A stretch of DNA of 64,000 nt from assembly GCF_001613345.1 (NCBI RefSeq), contig NZ_BDCE01000017.1, positions 57,143 through 121,142 of the forward strand, read 5' to 3'. A program made the translations under genes and the position numbers. This DNA is from Nocardia uniformis NBRC 13702 (lineage in GTDB: Bacteria > Actinomycetota > Actinomycetes > Mycobacteriales > Mycobacteriaceae). The notes under the pieces were generated by a model. That model was not told where the DNA came from. It made no database searches and worked only from the letters and a program-made list of their open reading frames with translations. Positions 53,669 to 61,654 of the stretch are shown here, one piece after another; within the stretch, counting starts at the first letter, position 1; every line of letters starts with the position of its first letter.

Positions 53669-54082
53669 TCATGGCGAAGGTGCGATGTACTCGCACTGCA
53701 GGTCGGACACCCTCGCGATGTGCTCGAAGTCGTGGTCGGCGGCAAGCACCGTCGCATCGTTCACGATGGCGTAGCCGGCGATGAGGATGTCGAGCGAGCC
53801 GGCCGCACGGACGAACCCCGCATTCCACAGTGCTGCCTGGATATCGAGCACTAGCGATTCGTCGGGCGCGTGTTCGAGCGGGAATCCGAGGGAGATCTGT
53901 TCTCGGTAGTGCGCGTACTCATCGGGCGTCCGGGCGCTGTGGCAGAACTCGAGCACCTGCGGCGGGCAGGTGACGAATAGGTCGGCCGGCGCTCGCTCGA
54001 TGCGCCGCAGCCGCGCACCGATGCCCGCGTCTCCAGTGGCCAGCCTTGCCCAGACCGAATTGTCGACCAGGTAGTCGGTCAC
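53669..54082 (-). CDS. vapC: VapC-type PIN-domain toxin, module 1
   Basis: The 137-residue PIN-domain RNase has the acidic metal-site residues of VapC toxins: YLVDNSVWARLATGDAGI (first Asp), QVLEFCHSARTPDEYAHY (Glu), the later AAGSLDILIAGYAIVNDATV (Asp pair) and LAADHDFEHIARVSDLQCEY. VapC proteins cleave tRNA or rRNA when freed from VapB. The start overlaps the antitoxin stop by 4 bp, the usual vapBC coupling. It is flanked by the duplicated ychF end on one side and ychF on the other. Confidence 0.9.
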   Translation of the reverse strand: MTDYLVDNSVWARLATGDAGIGARLRRIERAPADLFVTCPPQVLEFCHSARTPDEYAHYREQISLGFPLEHAPDESLVLDIQAALWNAGFVRAAGSLDILIAGYAIVNDATVLAADHDFEHIARVSDLQCEYIAPSP

Positions 54083-54300
54083 GCAGACTCGGACTCGCTC
54101 GGAGGGACCACCGGCGCGCCGAGCTCGCTCTCGAGGTCGGTCAGCCCTGCGATGCCATCAATCATCGCGCCCTTCTGCTTCGAGGCGATGAGCCTGCGCA
54201 ACGCAAGGTCGAGAACGGCTCGATTCGATCGCTCGCCCGTCAGCGCCCTGGCGCGCTCGATCAGCCGCGGATCCAGGTCGACGCTGGTAATTGCCATCAT
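54079..54300 (-). CDS. vapB: VapB-type antitoxin, module 1
   Basis: The 73-residue protein resembles ribbon-helix-helix antitoxins of the DUF2191/VapB11 class: AITSVDLDPRLIERARALTG forms the RHH strand and first helix and ERSNRAVLDLALRRLIASKQ the second, followed by a variable tail (DLESELGAPVVPPSESESA) expected to wrap the toxin. AAGGGGGAA precedes the ATG; a second ATG one codon later is possible. Upstream is a very AT-rich promoter. The antitoxin and toxin overlap by 4 bp. Confidence 0.88.
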   Translation of the reverse strand: MMAITSVDLDPRLIERARALTGERSNRAVLDLALRRLIASKQKGAMIDGIAGLTDLESELGAPVVPPSESESA

Positions 54301-54314
54301 TTCCCCCTTACCCT

Positions 54315-54338
54315 GACTATATATCTGATTATATAACC
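54315..54338 (-). promoter_or_regulatory. AT-rich vapBC promoter/operator
   Basis: GACTATATATCTGATTATAT followed by AACC is strikingly AT-rich in this genome and carries two near-mirrored TATAT/ATATA blocks. It lies 15 bp before the antitoxin ATG, where the VapBC complex would bind for autorepression. The -10 is probably in this block. The role is inferred. Confidence 0.5.
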
Positions 54339-54399
54339 AAGGGCGTCGGAAAACCACCCACCCGCGCTGGGGACTTCTACTCGCGGACGAACCGCTCTA

Positions 54400-55479
54400 T
54401 CAGACGTTGAACCGGAATTCGACTACGTCGCCGTCCACCATGACGTAGTCCTTACCCTCCATACGAACCTTGCCCGCGGCCTTGGCGGCAGCCATGGAGC
54501 CTGCGGCTACCAGGTCCTCGAAGGCGACGATTTCGGCCTTGATGAAGCCGCGTTCGAAGTCGGTGTGGATGACGCCTGCGGCCTTGGGGGCGGTGTCGCC
54601 CTGGTGGATGGTCCAGGCGCGGGATTCCTTGGGACCGGCGGTGAGGTAGGTCTGCAGGCCGAGGGTGTGGAAACCGGCGCGGGCCAGGGCGTGCAGGCCG
54701 GGCTCGGTCTGGCCGATGGATTCGAGGAGTTCGGCGGCGGATTCGTCGTCGAGTTCGATGAGTTCGGATTCGACCTTGGCGTCCAGGAAGACGGCGTCGG
54801 CGGGGGCGACGGCGGCGGTCAGTTCGGCCTTCTTGGCCTCGTCGGTGAGTACCGATTCGTCGGCATTGAAGACGTAGAGGAAGGGCTTGATGGTGAGCAG
54901 CGAAAGTTCCTTCAGCAGCTCGACATCCAGCTCTTTCTGGGCGGCGAACAGGGTGCGGCCGCTGTCGAGGATCGCCTGCGCCTGCTTGGCGGCGTCGGCG
55001 ACCGGCTTGCGATCCTTCTTGACCCGGGCTTCCTTTTCGAGGCGGACGATCGCCTTCTCCAGGGTCTGCATATCGGCCAGGATGAGCTCGGTTTCGATGA
55101 CCTCGATATCGGCCAGCGGGTCGACCTTGCCGTCGACGTGGATCACGTCGTCATCGGCGAAGACCCGAACCACCTGACAGATGGCGTCGGCCTCACGGAT
55201 ATTGGCGAGGAATTTATTGCCCAGGCCCGCACCCTCGGAGGCGCCCTTCACAATGCCCGCGATATCGACGAACGATACGACCGCGGGGAGTTGCCGCTCG
55301 GAGCCGAAGATCCCGGCGAGTACCGCCAACCTCGGATCGGGCAGCGGCACGACGCCGGTATTCGGCTCGATGGTGGCGAACGGGTAGTTCGCCGCGAGCA
55401 CGTCATTGCGGGTCAGCGCATTGAACAGCGTCGACTTTCCGACGTTGGGCAGGCCGACGATTCCGAGGGTGAGACTCAC
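54400..55479 (-). CDS. ychF: YchF/OLA1-type redox-regulated ATPase
   Basis: A universally conserved P-loop protein bound to ribosomes and translation factors that prefers ATP. The 359-residue protein shows [20 protein letters not shown] (G1), [20 protein letters not shown] (G2), [20 protein letters not shown] (G3) and the altered G4 [14 protein letters not shown] (NADE replacing NKxD), the family mark. The TGS domain carries [20 protein letters not shown], and the C-terminal [16 protein letters not shown] is the family end. A copy of this end recurs 775 bp downstream beyond a vapBC module. No nearby partner gene is evident. Confidence 0.96.
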   Translation of the reverse strand: MSLTLGIVGLPNVGKSTLFNALTRNDVLAANYPFATIEPNTGVVPLPDPRLAVLAGIFGSERQLPAVVSFVDIAGIVKGASEGAGLGNKFLANIREADAICQVVRVFADDDVIHVDGKVDPLADIEVIETELILADMQTLEKAIVRLEKEARVKKDRKPVADAAKQAQAILDSGRTLFAAQKELDVELLKELSLLTIKPFLYVFNADESVLTDEAKKAELTAAVAPADAVFLDAKVESELIELDDESAAELLESIGQTEPGLHALARAGFHTLGLQTYLTAGPKESRAWTIHQGDTAPKAAGVIHTDFERGFIKAEIVAFEDLVAAGSMAAAKAAGKVRMEGKDYVMVDGDVVEFRFNV

Positions 55480-55543
55480 GAGAAGAAGACTTTACCTGCG
55501 TACTTCCGGCCGAACGGCCCCGGGCTGTGCGGATCGGCGGCGG

Positions 55544-56797
55544 TCAGTCGAGTACCGCGGCCACGGCCGCCGCCATGGCCGCGTGCCCGGCATCGTTCGG
55601 GTGCAGATGGTCACCGCTGTCGAAGCCGGGCGCGAGCCGGTCCCGGTCGGCGGGATCGGCGAGCGCAGCAGCCAGATCCGCCACGGCGTCGTACTCCCCG
55701 GAGGTGCGGATCCAGTCGTTGACGGCCTTGCGGACGCCGTCGCGTTCGGCGAAGCGGACCCGGTCACCGTTGTCGAAACCGGAACCACCGACGGGCGGGA
55801 TGGTCGCGCCGATCACCCGCAGCCCCGCGGCCCGCGCCTGCCCGATGAGGGACCGATAACCCGCGATCAGTTCCCCGGCGGACACACCGTGCGGTGGACC
55901 GCCCAACGCCATATTTTCGCCCTGGAGCCAGATGCCGTTCCAAATATCGTTGATGCCCTCCTGGATCACCACGGTGCCGAGGCCCGGCTGGTCGAGGACA
56001 TCGCGGCGGAATCGGGTCAGCGCGCTATCGCCCAACCACTGCGAATCGACGGTCACGCAGTTGCCATTGATGCCGAGGTTGAGCACCGCGCGCGGCCGTC
56101 CTTGCGCGGCAAGCTGTTCGGCGAGCTCGTCCGGGAAGGTGCTGTTCCCGTTCGGCGTGGAGCCGACGCCCTCGGTGAAGGAGTCACCGAACACCGCCAC
56201 CGCCGACCGGCGCGGCAGCCAGTTCATGGTCTCCACAGCGGCCAGGTAGTACATGGATGAGGAGGTCACGTCGTAGACATCGCCCGCGGTATCGGACCGG
56301 TGGTCGTCCCACGCCAGGTACGAGGTGCGGTGCGACTGGTCGTGATAGGTCGCCGGGCCGGTGGGATCGGCGAAGTACAGCGTCATTGTCAGCGCCTCCA
56401 GAGGTACGACCGGCAGTACGACAAGATCGGTGACGGCCTCGGTGCCCGCCGCGATACGGAACGCGGTTTCACCCTCGATTGTCAACGGCCGCAGGGTGTC
56501 CGGATGCACCGCCGCGCCACCCGCACTGCGCGCGATGGTCGCTCCGCTTACCTGCAGCGGCTGTGTCCCGAACGTGTTCGACAGCCGCACCCGCAGTACC
56601 GATCCCTCGCCGCTGACCCGAACCACCTGGCGCACCGACTGATTCTCGAATCCGACCGTCGACCAGTTGAAGCCGTCGCCGGGCCGCTGCGTCGCAGTGG
56701 CCCACACGGCCTGCCATCCGGGTGTCGGGACCGGCGTGGCGGCACCGGCCGTCGCGAAGACGAGTAGCGCCCCGAAGAGTGCTGCGATAGAACGCAC
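55544..56797 (-). CDS. Secreted SGNH/GDSL hydrolase
   Basis: The 417-residue protein has a short signal peptide (MRSIAALFGALLVFATAGAA), an N-terminal beta-sandwich-like part (TVGFENQSVRQVVRVSGEGS, VLRVRLSNTFGTQPLQVSGA) and a C-terminal SGNH domain. Its blocks are visible: AVAVFGDSFTEGVGS (Ser), VLNLGINGN (Gly), TVVIQEGINDIWNGIW (Asn) and APGFDSGDHLHPNDAGHAAM (Asp-x-x-His). The layout matches actinobacterial extracellular esterases of the rhamnogalacturonan acetylesterase class. It starts at a GTG. Transcribed in the same direction as ychF, 64 bp upstream. Confidence 0.9.
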   Translation of the reverse strand: MRSIAALFGALLVFATAGAATPVPTPGWQAVWATATQRPGDGFNWSTVGFENQSVRQVVRVSGEGSVLRVRLSNTFGTQPLQVSGATIARSAGGAAVHPDTLRPLTIEGETAFRIAAGTEAVTDLVVLPVVPLEALTMTLYFADPTGPATYHDQSHRTSYLAWDDHRSDTAGDVYDVTSSSMYYLAAVETMNWLPRRSAVAVFGDSFTEGVGSTPNGNSTFPDELAEQLAAQGRPRAVLNLGINGNCVTVDSQWLGDSALTRFRRDVLDQPGLGTVVIQEGINDIWNGIWLQGENMALGGPPHGVSAGELIAGYRSLIGQARAAGLRVIGATIPPVGGSGFDNGDRVRFAERDGVRKAVNDWIRTSGEYDAVADLAAALADPADRDRLAPGFDSGDHLHPNDAGHAAMAAAVAAVLD

Positions 56798-56943
56798 GGC
56801 GGGAGGTCCCCTTCATCGGCCCCGTCCTGCCTGGGCCGCACCAGCAAGACCAACTCCTGGCCCGTACCTCAAAGCTACCGGCGAGTAGCCGGATTCTCGC
56901 GATGACTCAGGCCCTCGGGTCGCGCCCCAGGTATCCGAGCAGC

Positions 56944-57360
56944 TCAAGCGCGGATATCTCCCACGAAGGCGACCGGCTGAGCGGTAATACGGCTGACCGT
57001 GGCGAAATCCCGGTCATCGCACAGGATCGTCAGACGATGATGCTCGGCCGTGGCGGCGATGAGTAGGTCGACCGCTCCGGCCGAACGATGGGTTCCGCTC
57101 TCGGTCATCAGCTGCTGCACCTCGTCGGCGCGTTCGATACCGCGCTCGTACATCGGCACCCGGGTGAACAGTTCTCGCAGCAAATGGCGCTTCTCGAGTC
57201 GATCGGCGAGTGAACGAGCGGAGTACAGGAATTCGAGTTCGACGAGCGGGCAGGTGGCGATTACGCCAGCCGTCAGCTGGTCCATCCAGGCCTGCCGCAG
57301 CTTGTCCTGCAGGATTCGGAAAAGTCCGGAAGTGTCGATGAGATAGAGGGCGGACGTCAC
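56944..57360 (-). CDS. vapC: VapC-type PIN-domain toxin, module 2
   Basis: A 138-residue PIN protein unlike the first module in sequence: ALYLIDTSGLFRILQDKLRQ (first Asp), CPLVELEFLYSARSLADRLE (Glu), SAGAVDLLIAATAEHHRLTI (Asp) and LCDDRDFATVSRITAQPVAF (Asp pair). The GTG start overlaps the antitoxin stop by 4 bp. The two PIN sequences differ enough that cross-neutralisation is doubtful. Together they form one of two vapBC modules within 4 kb. Confidence 0.9.
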   Translation of the reverse strand: MTSALYLIDTSGLFRILQDKLRQAWMDQLTAGVIATCPLVELEFLYSARSLADRLEKRHLLRELFTRVPMYERGIERADEVQQLMTESGTHRSAGAVDLLIAATAEHHRLTILCDDRDFATVSRITAQPVAFVGDIRA

Positions 57361-57575
57361 TTTCGATACGCCGCCTTATTGTCGACGAACTCGTCGAAGT
57401 CGCCCTCGTCGGCCATCTCGCCGAGCCGACCGAGAGCCCGTATCCGGACTAGTCGCTGACCGACTTCACGGAGCGCGGCATTGACAGTGTCCTTTTTGGT
57501 CTTGGTCCCGAGCACCTCCGCCGCGATGGCGAGAGCCTCTTCATCGATCTCGATGGGGGTCTTCGATCCGGCCAC
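57357..57575 (-). CDS. vapB: VapB-type antitoxin, module 2
   Basis: The 72-residue antitoxin has an N-terminal RHH-like segment (SKTPIEIDEEALAIAAEVLG), the typical TKTKKDTVNAALREVGQRLV helix (VapB/DUF2191 class) and an acidic toxin-binding tail (GEMADEGDFDEFVDNKAAYR). Start is the GTG following CGGAGG. An ATG 24 bp upstream is also open but lacks an RBS. Two copies of GATATCCA (57591 and 57613) lie upstream as likely operator. Confidence 0.88.
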   Translation of the reverse strand: MAGSKTPIEIDEEALAIAAEVLGTKTKKDTVNAALREVGQRLVRIRALGRLGEMADEGDFDEFVDNKAAYRK

Positions 57576-57590
57576 GAGCCACCTCCGGTG

Positions 57591-57620
57591 GATATCCAAG
57601 GAATCTAACTCAGATATCCA
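57591..57620 (-). promoter_or_regulatory. Direct repeats upstream of vapB module 2
   Basis: GATATCCA occurs at 57591-57598 and 57613-57620, 22 bp apart (two helical turns), just upstream of the antitoxin GTG. GATATC is itself palindromic. The position suits autorepression by VapBC. Experimental support is lacking. Confidence 0.45.
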
Positions 57621-57683
57621 GGGTACATGGGATTGAACGCCGAGGCCAGATGATGCCCGACCGGCTCGATGCGTCCGCCCCGA

Positions 57684-58226
57684 TCAGGCCGACCGCACCC
57701 CCAGGAGAAAGTCTCGGGCCGCCTCGATGTGCTCCGGTTCCAATCCGGTGGTCGGGTCGACCGGGATGATGTGGGTGGGGGCGACGGTCTCGGTGCGTTC
57801 GAGGGCCCAGTCCTCGTCGTCGGGCTGGAAGTCGTCGTCGAACCAGCACAGTGGGCGCTGTCCGGCCCATTCGACTACGGCGGGGATCTTGCCGATATGG
57901 CCGTCGCGATGTTGTACACCCGAGCGGAAGGGGATGACCTCCAGTGGCGGTAGGCCCAGTACCGGTCCGATGAGGCGGTCGGCCTCGTACTCCCAGGAGG
58001 TCGCCCACACCAATTCCGCTTCGGTGTCCATCGCCAGCTTGCGCAGCCACACCCCGTGTTCCGGATTCAGCCACACCTTCACCGTGCTCGACGGCACTCC
58101 GGGAGGAACCTTGGGCCACAACAGATGTGGGCTGTATCCGGGCGGCCGTGCCCGCTCTCGATGTTGAAAGGGATTCAACGGCCCATCCACGTCCAAGAGA
58201 ATCGCCGCCCGCATCGTGTCGGTCAC
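57684..58226 (-). CDS. HAD-like domain protein
   Basis: The 180-residue protein starts with the HAD motif I (AILLDVDGPLNPFQHRERAR, DxD), continues with motif II-like ELVWATSWEYEADRLIGPVL (Ser) and ends with WFDDDFQPDDEDWALERTET (Asp cluster, motif IV) before THIIPVDPTTGLEPEHIEAA. HAD proteins are mostly phosphatases; the absence of a clear cap domain and the Trp-rich WLNPEHGVWLRKLAM point to a small soluble phosphatase of the actinobacterial secretion-unrelated kind. GGAGGTGAG precedes the GTG start. Substrate unknown. Confidence 0.8.
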   Translation of the reverse strand: MTDTMRAAILLDVDGPLNPFQHRERARPPGYSPHLLWPKVPPGVPSSTVKVWLNPEHGVWLRKLAMDTEAELVWATSWEYEADRLIGPVLGLPPLEVIPFRSGVQHRDGHIGKIPAVVEWAGQRPLCWFDDDFQPDDEDWALERTETVAPTHIIPVDPTTGLEPEHIEAARDFLLGVRSA

Positions 58227-58260
58227 ACCGACTCACCTCCCGACACCAAACCTATCCCGC

Positions 58261-59112
58261 TCAGCGGCCGCCCATGCCGGACATCGCGATACCGCGAACG
58301 AAAGCCCGTTGGGCCACGGCATAAATGGCGATCAGGGGCAGCAGGATCAGCATGGCGGCGGCCATCAGAATGGGCCAGCGGGTGTGGTACTGACCTTGTA
58401 GCCGAACGAGACCGAGGGTGGCGGTGGCGTAGTCATTGCGCTGGATCATGATCAGCGGCCAGAGGAAATCGTTCCAGACGGTGATCCAGGTGAGGACGGC
58501 CAGGACCATGAGCGCGGGGCGGGTGTGCGGGAGCAGGACACGCCAGTAGATCTGCCAGGGCGTGCAGCCGTCGAGAATGGCGGCTTCCTCCAGTTCCATT
58601 GGGAGCGTGGCGAAGAACTGGCGCATGAGATACGTGCCGAAGGCGCTGCCGAACAAACCCGGAACGATCATCGACCACGGGGTGTCGACCCAGCCGACCG
58701 CGCGCATGAGGATGAACTGCGGAATAACGGTGACGGTGAGCGGGACCATCAGGGTCGTCAGATAGCAGAGAAACAGGACCTCCCGGCCGGGGAATCGCAG
58801 GCGAGCGAAGGCATATCCGGCGAGCGAGCAGAAGAAGACCTGACCGGCGGTGACACAGGCCGCGTAGACGACGGTATTGAGGAGCATGCGCCCCAGGGGG
58901 ATGAGATCGAAAACCGCTGTGTAATTGGACCATTGCGGATGGGCGGGCAGCGGATTCGGATCGGTGACAGCTCCGTCGGATTTCAGCGACGCCGACAGAG
59001 CCCACAGAATGGGCGTCAACGCGCACCAGGCGACACCGACCAGGGCCAGGTAGATGAGCACTCCGCTCACCATCCGCCGCCGAATATTGCCGCGCACCCG
59101 CCGCCCGGTCAC
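58261..59112 (-). CDS. Sugar ABC transporter permease (MalG type)
   Basis: The 283-residue permease has six membrane helices, starting VSGVLIYLALVGVAWCALTP, and the MalG-type C-terminal EAA loop LEEAAILDGCTPWQIYWRVL that contacts the ATPase. Other landmarks are LAGYAFARLRFPGREVLFL, PQFILMRAVGWVDTPWSMIV and VLTWITVWNDFLWPLIMIQR. The GTG start overlaps the stop of the partner permease by 4 bp. Third gene of the SBP-permease-permease unit. No ATP-binding subunit gene follows, so a shared MsiK-like ATPase elsewhere is expected. Confidence 0.92.
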   Translation of the reverse strand: MTGRRVRGNIRRRMVSGVLIYLALVGVAWCALTPILWALSASLKSDGAVTDPNPLPAHPQWSNYTAVFDLIPLGRMLLNTVVYAACVTAGQVFFCSLAGYAFARLRFPGREVLFLCYLTTLMVPLTVTVIPQFILMRAVGWVDTPWSMIVPGLFGSAFGTYLMRQFFATLPMELEEAAILDGCTPWQIYWRVLLPHTRPALMVLAVLTWITVWNDFLWPLIMIQRNDYATATLGLVRLQGQYHTRWPILMAAAMLILLPLIAIYAVAQRAFVRGIAMSGMGGR

Positions 59113-60023
59113 AGCTCCACCTCCGCGCGCCGGGCAAGTCGCAGCTGTATCAGTGTGAGCACCAACAGGATTGCGAAGATCACCCAGGCCAGCGCGGCGG
59201 CGTAACCGATCTCGTAGAAGCGGAAGGCGTTCTGGAACAGCATGATTCCGAGGACATAGGTGCCCGTCTCGGGACCACCACTACCGCCGGTCAGCGCGTA
59301 CGCCTGATCGAATGCCTGCACGGTATTGATCACGGTGATGACGAAGACGAAGGACAGCGCACCGCGAATCAGGGGCAGGGTGATCGAACAGAACCGGCGC
59401 ACCGGACCCGCGCCATCGATTCGGGCTGCCTCATAGAGGTTTTCGGGTACGCCCTGCATGGCGGCCAGCAGGATGACAATGGCGAACGGGACGCTCTTCC
59501 ACACGGTCACAATGCTCAGCGACAGCAGCGCCCAATCCGGATCGGTCAGCCACGGCACCGGCCCGAGCCCCACCCAACCGAGCAGCAGATTCGCCAACCC
59601 GTCCTCGGTGGCGAAGAGGAACCGGAACACCACCGCCATGGCGACGGTGGAGGCCACCAGCGGCAGGAACGCTATGGTGCGAAATACCCCGATCCCCGCC
59701 AACTTCCGATTGAGCAGCCCGGCCACCGCCAGGCTGATCACCACGGTCGGCAGCAGGGTGAGCACGGTGAACACCGCCGTATTCCGCAAGGCTATATAGA
59801 ACAGCGGATCGGCGCCGAAGAGCCGCCGGTAGTTCCCCAGCCCGATAAACCGCGGCGGCGAGAACAGATCCCACGAGTGGAAACTCAGATACAGCGAAAA
59901 ACCCAATGGGAACAGCAGAAACACCGCCACCGCCGCCACATTCGGCGCGACGAACGCCACCCCGGACCGAGCCCGCCGCCGCGCCAGCGCAGCGCCCTGT
60001 GTCATAGCAGCGCCCGGTGTCAT
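59109..60023 (-). CDS. Sugar ABC transporter permease (MalF type)
   Basis: The 304-residue permease carries the N-terminal segment RRRARSGVAFVAPNVAAVAV, LSFHSWDLFSPPRFIGLGNY, and the EAA motif ENLYEAARIDGAGPVRRFCS. TVWKSVPFAIVILLAAMQGV and FDQAYALTGGSGGPETGTYV are typical of carbohydrate permeases. The ATG overlaps the stop of the binding-protein gene by 4 bp, and its own stop overlaps the next permease start, so all three are coupled. The substrate is set by the binding protein and is not identifiable here. Confidence 0.92.
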   Translation of the reverse strand: MTPGAAMTQGAALARRRARSGVAFVAPNVAAVAVFLLFPLGFSLYLSFHSWDLFSPPRFIGLGNYRRLFGADPLFYIALRNTAVFTVLTLLPTVVISLAVAGLLNRKLAGIGVFRTIAFLPLVASTVAMAVVFRFLFATEDGLANLLLGWVGLGPVPWLTDPDWALLSLSIVTVWKSVPFAIVILLAAMQGVPENLYEAARIDGAGPVRRFCSITLPLIRGALSFVFVITVINTVQAFDQAYALTGGSGGPETGTYVLGIMLFQNAFRFYEIGYAAALAWVIFAILLVLTLIQLRLARRAEVEL

Positions 60024-61315
60024 ACCGAGGCCCGCAGCAGCTCATCGATATCGGCGGCGGTCCGGCCACCGAGCGAATCGGCGTTCGCGGCCCCGCGCAG
60101 CACCCGGTTGCATCCGCGCTCGAGCAGGGATTCGACCTTCCCCCAGACCGGCGTCACGGCGAGGTGGCGAGAATGCGCCGGACCGTCGGTGAACACCTCG
60201 AGGTTGCCGATGCCGGGGTGGGCGGCGGCGAACCCCTCGGAGTGCATAGCGGATTTCAGCACCGGTACGAACAACCCGGAGCGGGCGATAATCTCCTGCC
60301 CCACCGGCCCGGTCGCGAATTTCACGAACTCCCAGGCCTGTTCGCGACGCGGGCTCCCGGCGGCAATGGCCAGTCCGGTGGTGCCCACATCGGTAATGGC
60401 GTCGGGCCCACCGTGCGGCCCGACCGGCAGCACGGTGACATCGAAGTCCAGCCCGTCACGCCCGGCGAATTCGGAGTACAGCCAGTGCCCGCCCATGAGC
60501 ATGCCCGCCTTGCCACGCGCGAAAAGGTCGGGGGCGGAGATGGACTGCTGATCGGCGGCGCGCGGCGCGACCCGATGCCGCACGGCCAGATCGGCATAGA
60601 ACCGCAGGCCCTCCGCGAAGCGCGGGTCACCGATATTGGTGCGCGTCGGCGCGATGGGCGGGCTGAACCATTCGGCACCATTGTTCATTCCGAAGACGGC
60701 CGCCGAATAGTAGGGCACCCAGGCGTCCACGAACCCCCACTGCCGTACCCGTCCATCGTCGCCAGCACGCGTCAAAGCCTGGGCGGCGGTGAGGAACTCG
60801 CTGAAACTCCAGGCCTCGGACCACCGGGCGGGCGGGTGCACCCCGGCCTCGGCGAGCAGCTTCCGATTGTAGTAGAGGAAGACCCCGGACCACTGCTCCG
60901 GGAGCGCGTACTGCCCACCGCGCCAAATGAATGTATCCCGCAGCGGCGCATACCCATCGGCTGATAGCTCAGCCGCATAACCGCGATCGCGGCCGAGGAA
61001 CTCCCCCAGGTCCGTCAGTACCCCGCGCTCGGCCAGTCCGGCGTACAACAACTCCCACGCCATCAGCACATCCGGACACTTCCCGCCCGCACAGTAGGTG
61101 AGCATCTGCTGTAGCGGATCCGGCCCGGACATAATGGTGCGGATCTTGATATCCGGTCGCCGCCTGCGGAATTCGTCGATGATGAGCAGCCGCGTGCGCG
61201 CCTCTTCGGGGCGGGCCTGGAAGAAGAAGGTGACCGCGTCGTCCGCGCTCCCACCACAGCCCGCAGACAGGAGCGGTAGCGCGAGCGCGGAACGGAGTAC
61301 GGTGCGCCGGGGCAC
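60020..61315 (-). CDS. Extracellular sugar-binding lipoprotein (SBP_bac_1)
   Basis: The 431-residue family-1 solute-binding protein begins with a twin-Arg-like signal and lipobox: MPRRTVLRSALALPLLSAGC, with Cys at position 20. The mature protein has TFFFQARPEEARTRLLIIDE, GKCPDVLMAWELLYAGLAER, GQYALPEQWSGVFLYYNRKL and GKAGMLMGGHWLYSEFAGRD, all standard in sugar-binding proteins. It starts at a GTG and heads the binding protein-permease-permease operon. No LacI-type regulator is adjacent, so control is unclear. Sugar specificity unknown. Confidence 0.91.
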   Translation of the reverse strand: MPRRTVLRSALALPLLSAGCGGSADDAVTFFFQARPEEARTRLLIIDEFRRRRPDIKIRTIMSGPDPLQQMLTYCAGGKCPDVLMAWELLYAGLAERGVLTDLGEFLGRDRGYAAELSADGYAPLRDTFIWRGGQYALPEQWSGVFLYYNRKLLAEAGVHPPARWSEAWSFSEFLTAAQALTRAGDDGRVRQWGFVDAWVPYYSAAVFGMNNGAEWFSPPIAPTRTNIGDPRFAEGLRFYADLAVRHRVAPRAADQQSISAPDLFARGKAGMLMGGHWLYSEFAGRDGLDFDVTVLPVGPHGGPDAITDVGTTGLAIAAGSPRREQAWEFVKFATGPVGQEIIARSGLFVPVLKSAMHSEGFAAAHPGIGNLEVFTDGPAHSRHLAVTPVWGKVESLLERGCNRVLRGAANADSLGGRTAADIDELLRASV

Positions 61316-61654
61316 AGCGGTGTCCGGGTAGCGCCCCTCGACTACGTCGCTCAGTATCGGCTCCTACCGTTGGTCGCAGATTTCGGACCGTTCGTCGATA
61401 ACGAGTGACACAGATCGCACTCGGCATGGCAGCATACGGTCGGCAAACACCACATGCGAGTGAACACGCGCACTCGTGGTGGGCCACGCCAGACCGCGAA
61501 ACTCCGGTCGGTGAACGCAGCGGCTTCCGGGCCACCCCTACCCGGAATGACACGTAGGTGAACGACTTGGCCGAGTCGTATTCATTGCCGTGTCTGTTTC
61601 GCTACGTTGTCCTTTCAGTTCGACGCAGCTGTACCGCACGGGAGAGTTTGTCGC
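61316..61654. other. Divergent intergenic region between the ABC operon and cstA
   Basis: About 340 bp hold promoters for the leftward ABC operon and rightward cstA. AGTGACACAGATCGCACT (near 61,405) shows AGTG-N10-CACT dyad symmetry, loosely like a CRP/GlxR site. ACCACATGCGAGTG and CGCACTCGTGGT near 61,450-61,480 form an imperfect inverted repeat. GGGAGAG before the ATG is the cstA ribosome-binding site. No gene is seen. Confidence 0.45.

Noticed and set aside
53367..53828. Leftward frame of 153 codons across the TetR remnant and duplicated ychF tail
   Set aside because: It crosses a terminator hairpin and runs opposite to the TetR remnant without any family motif.
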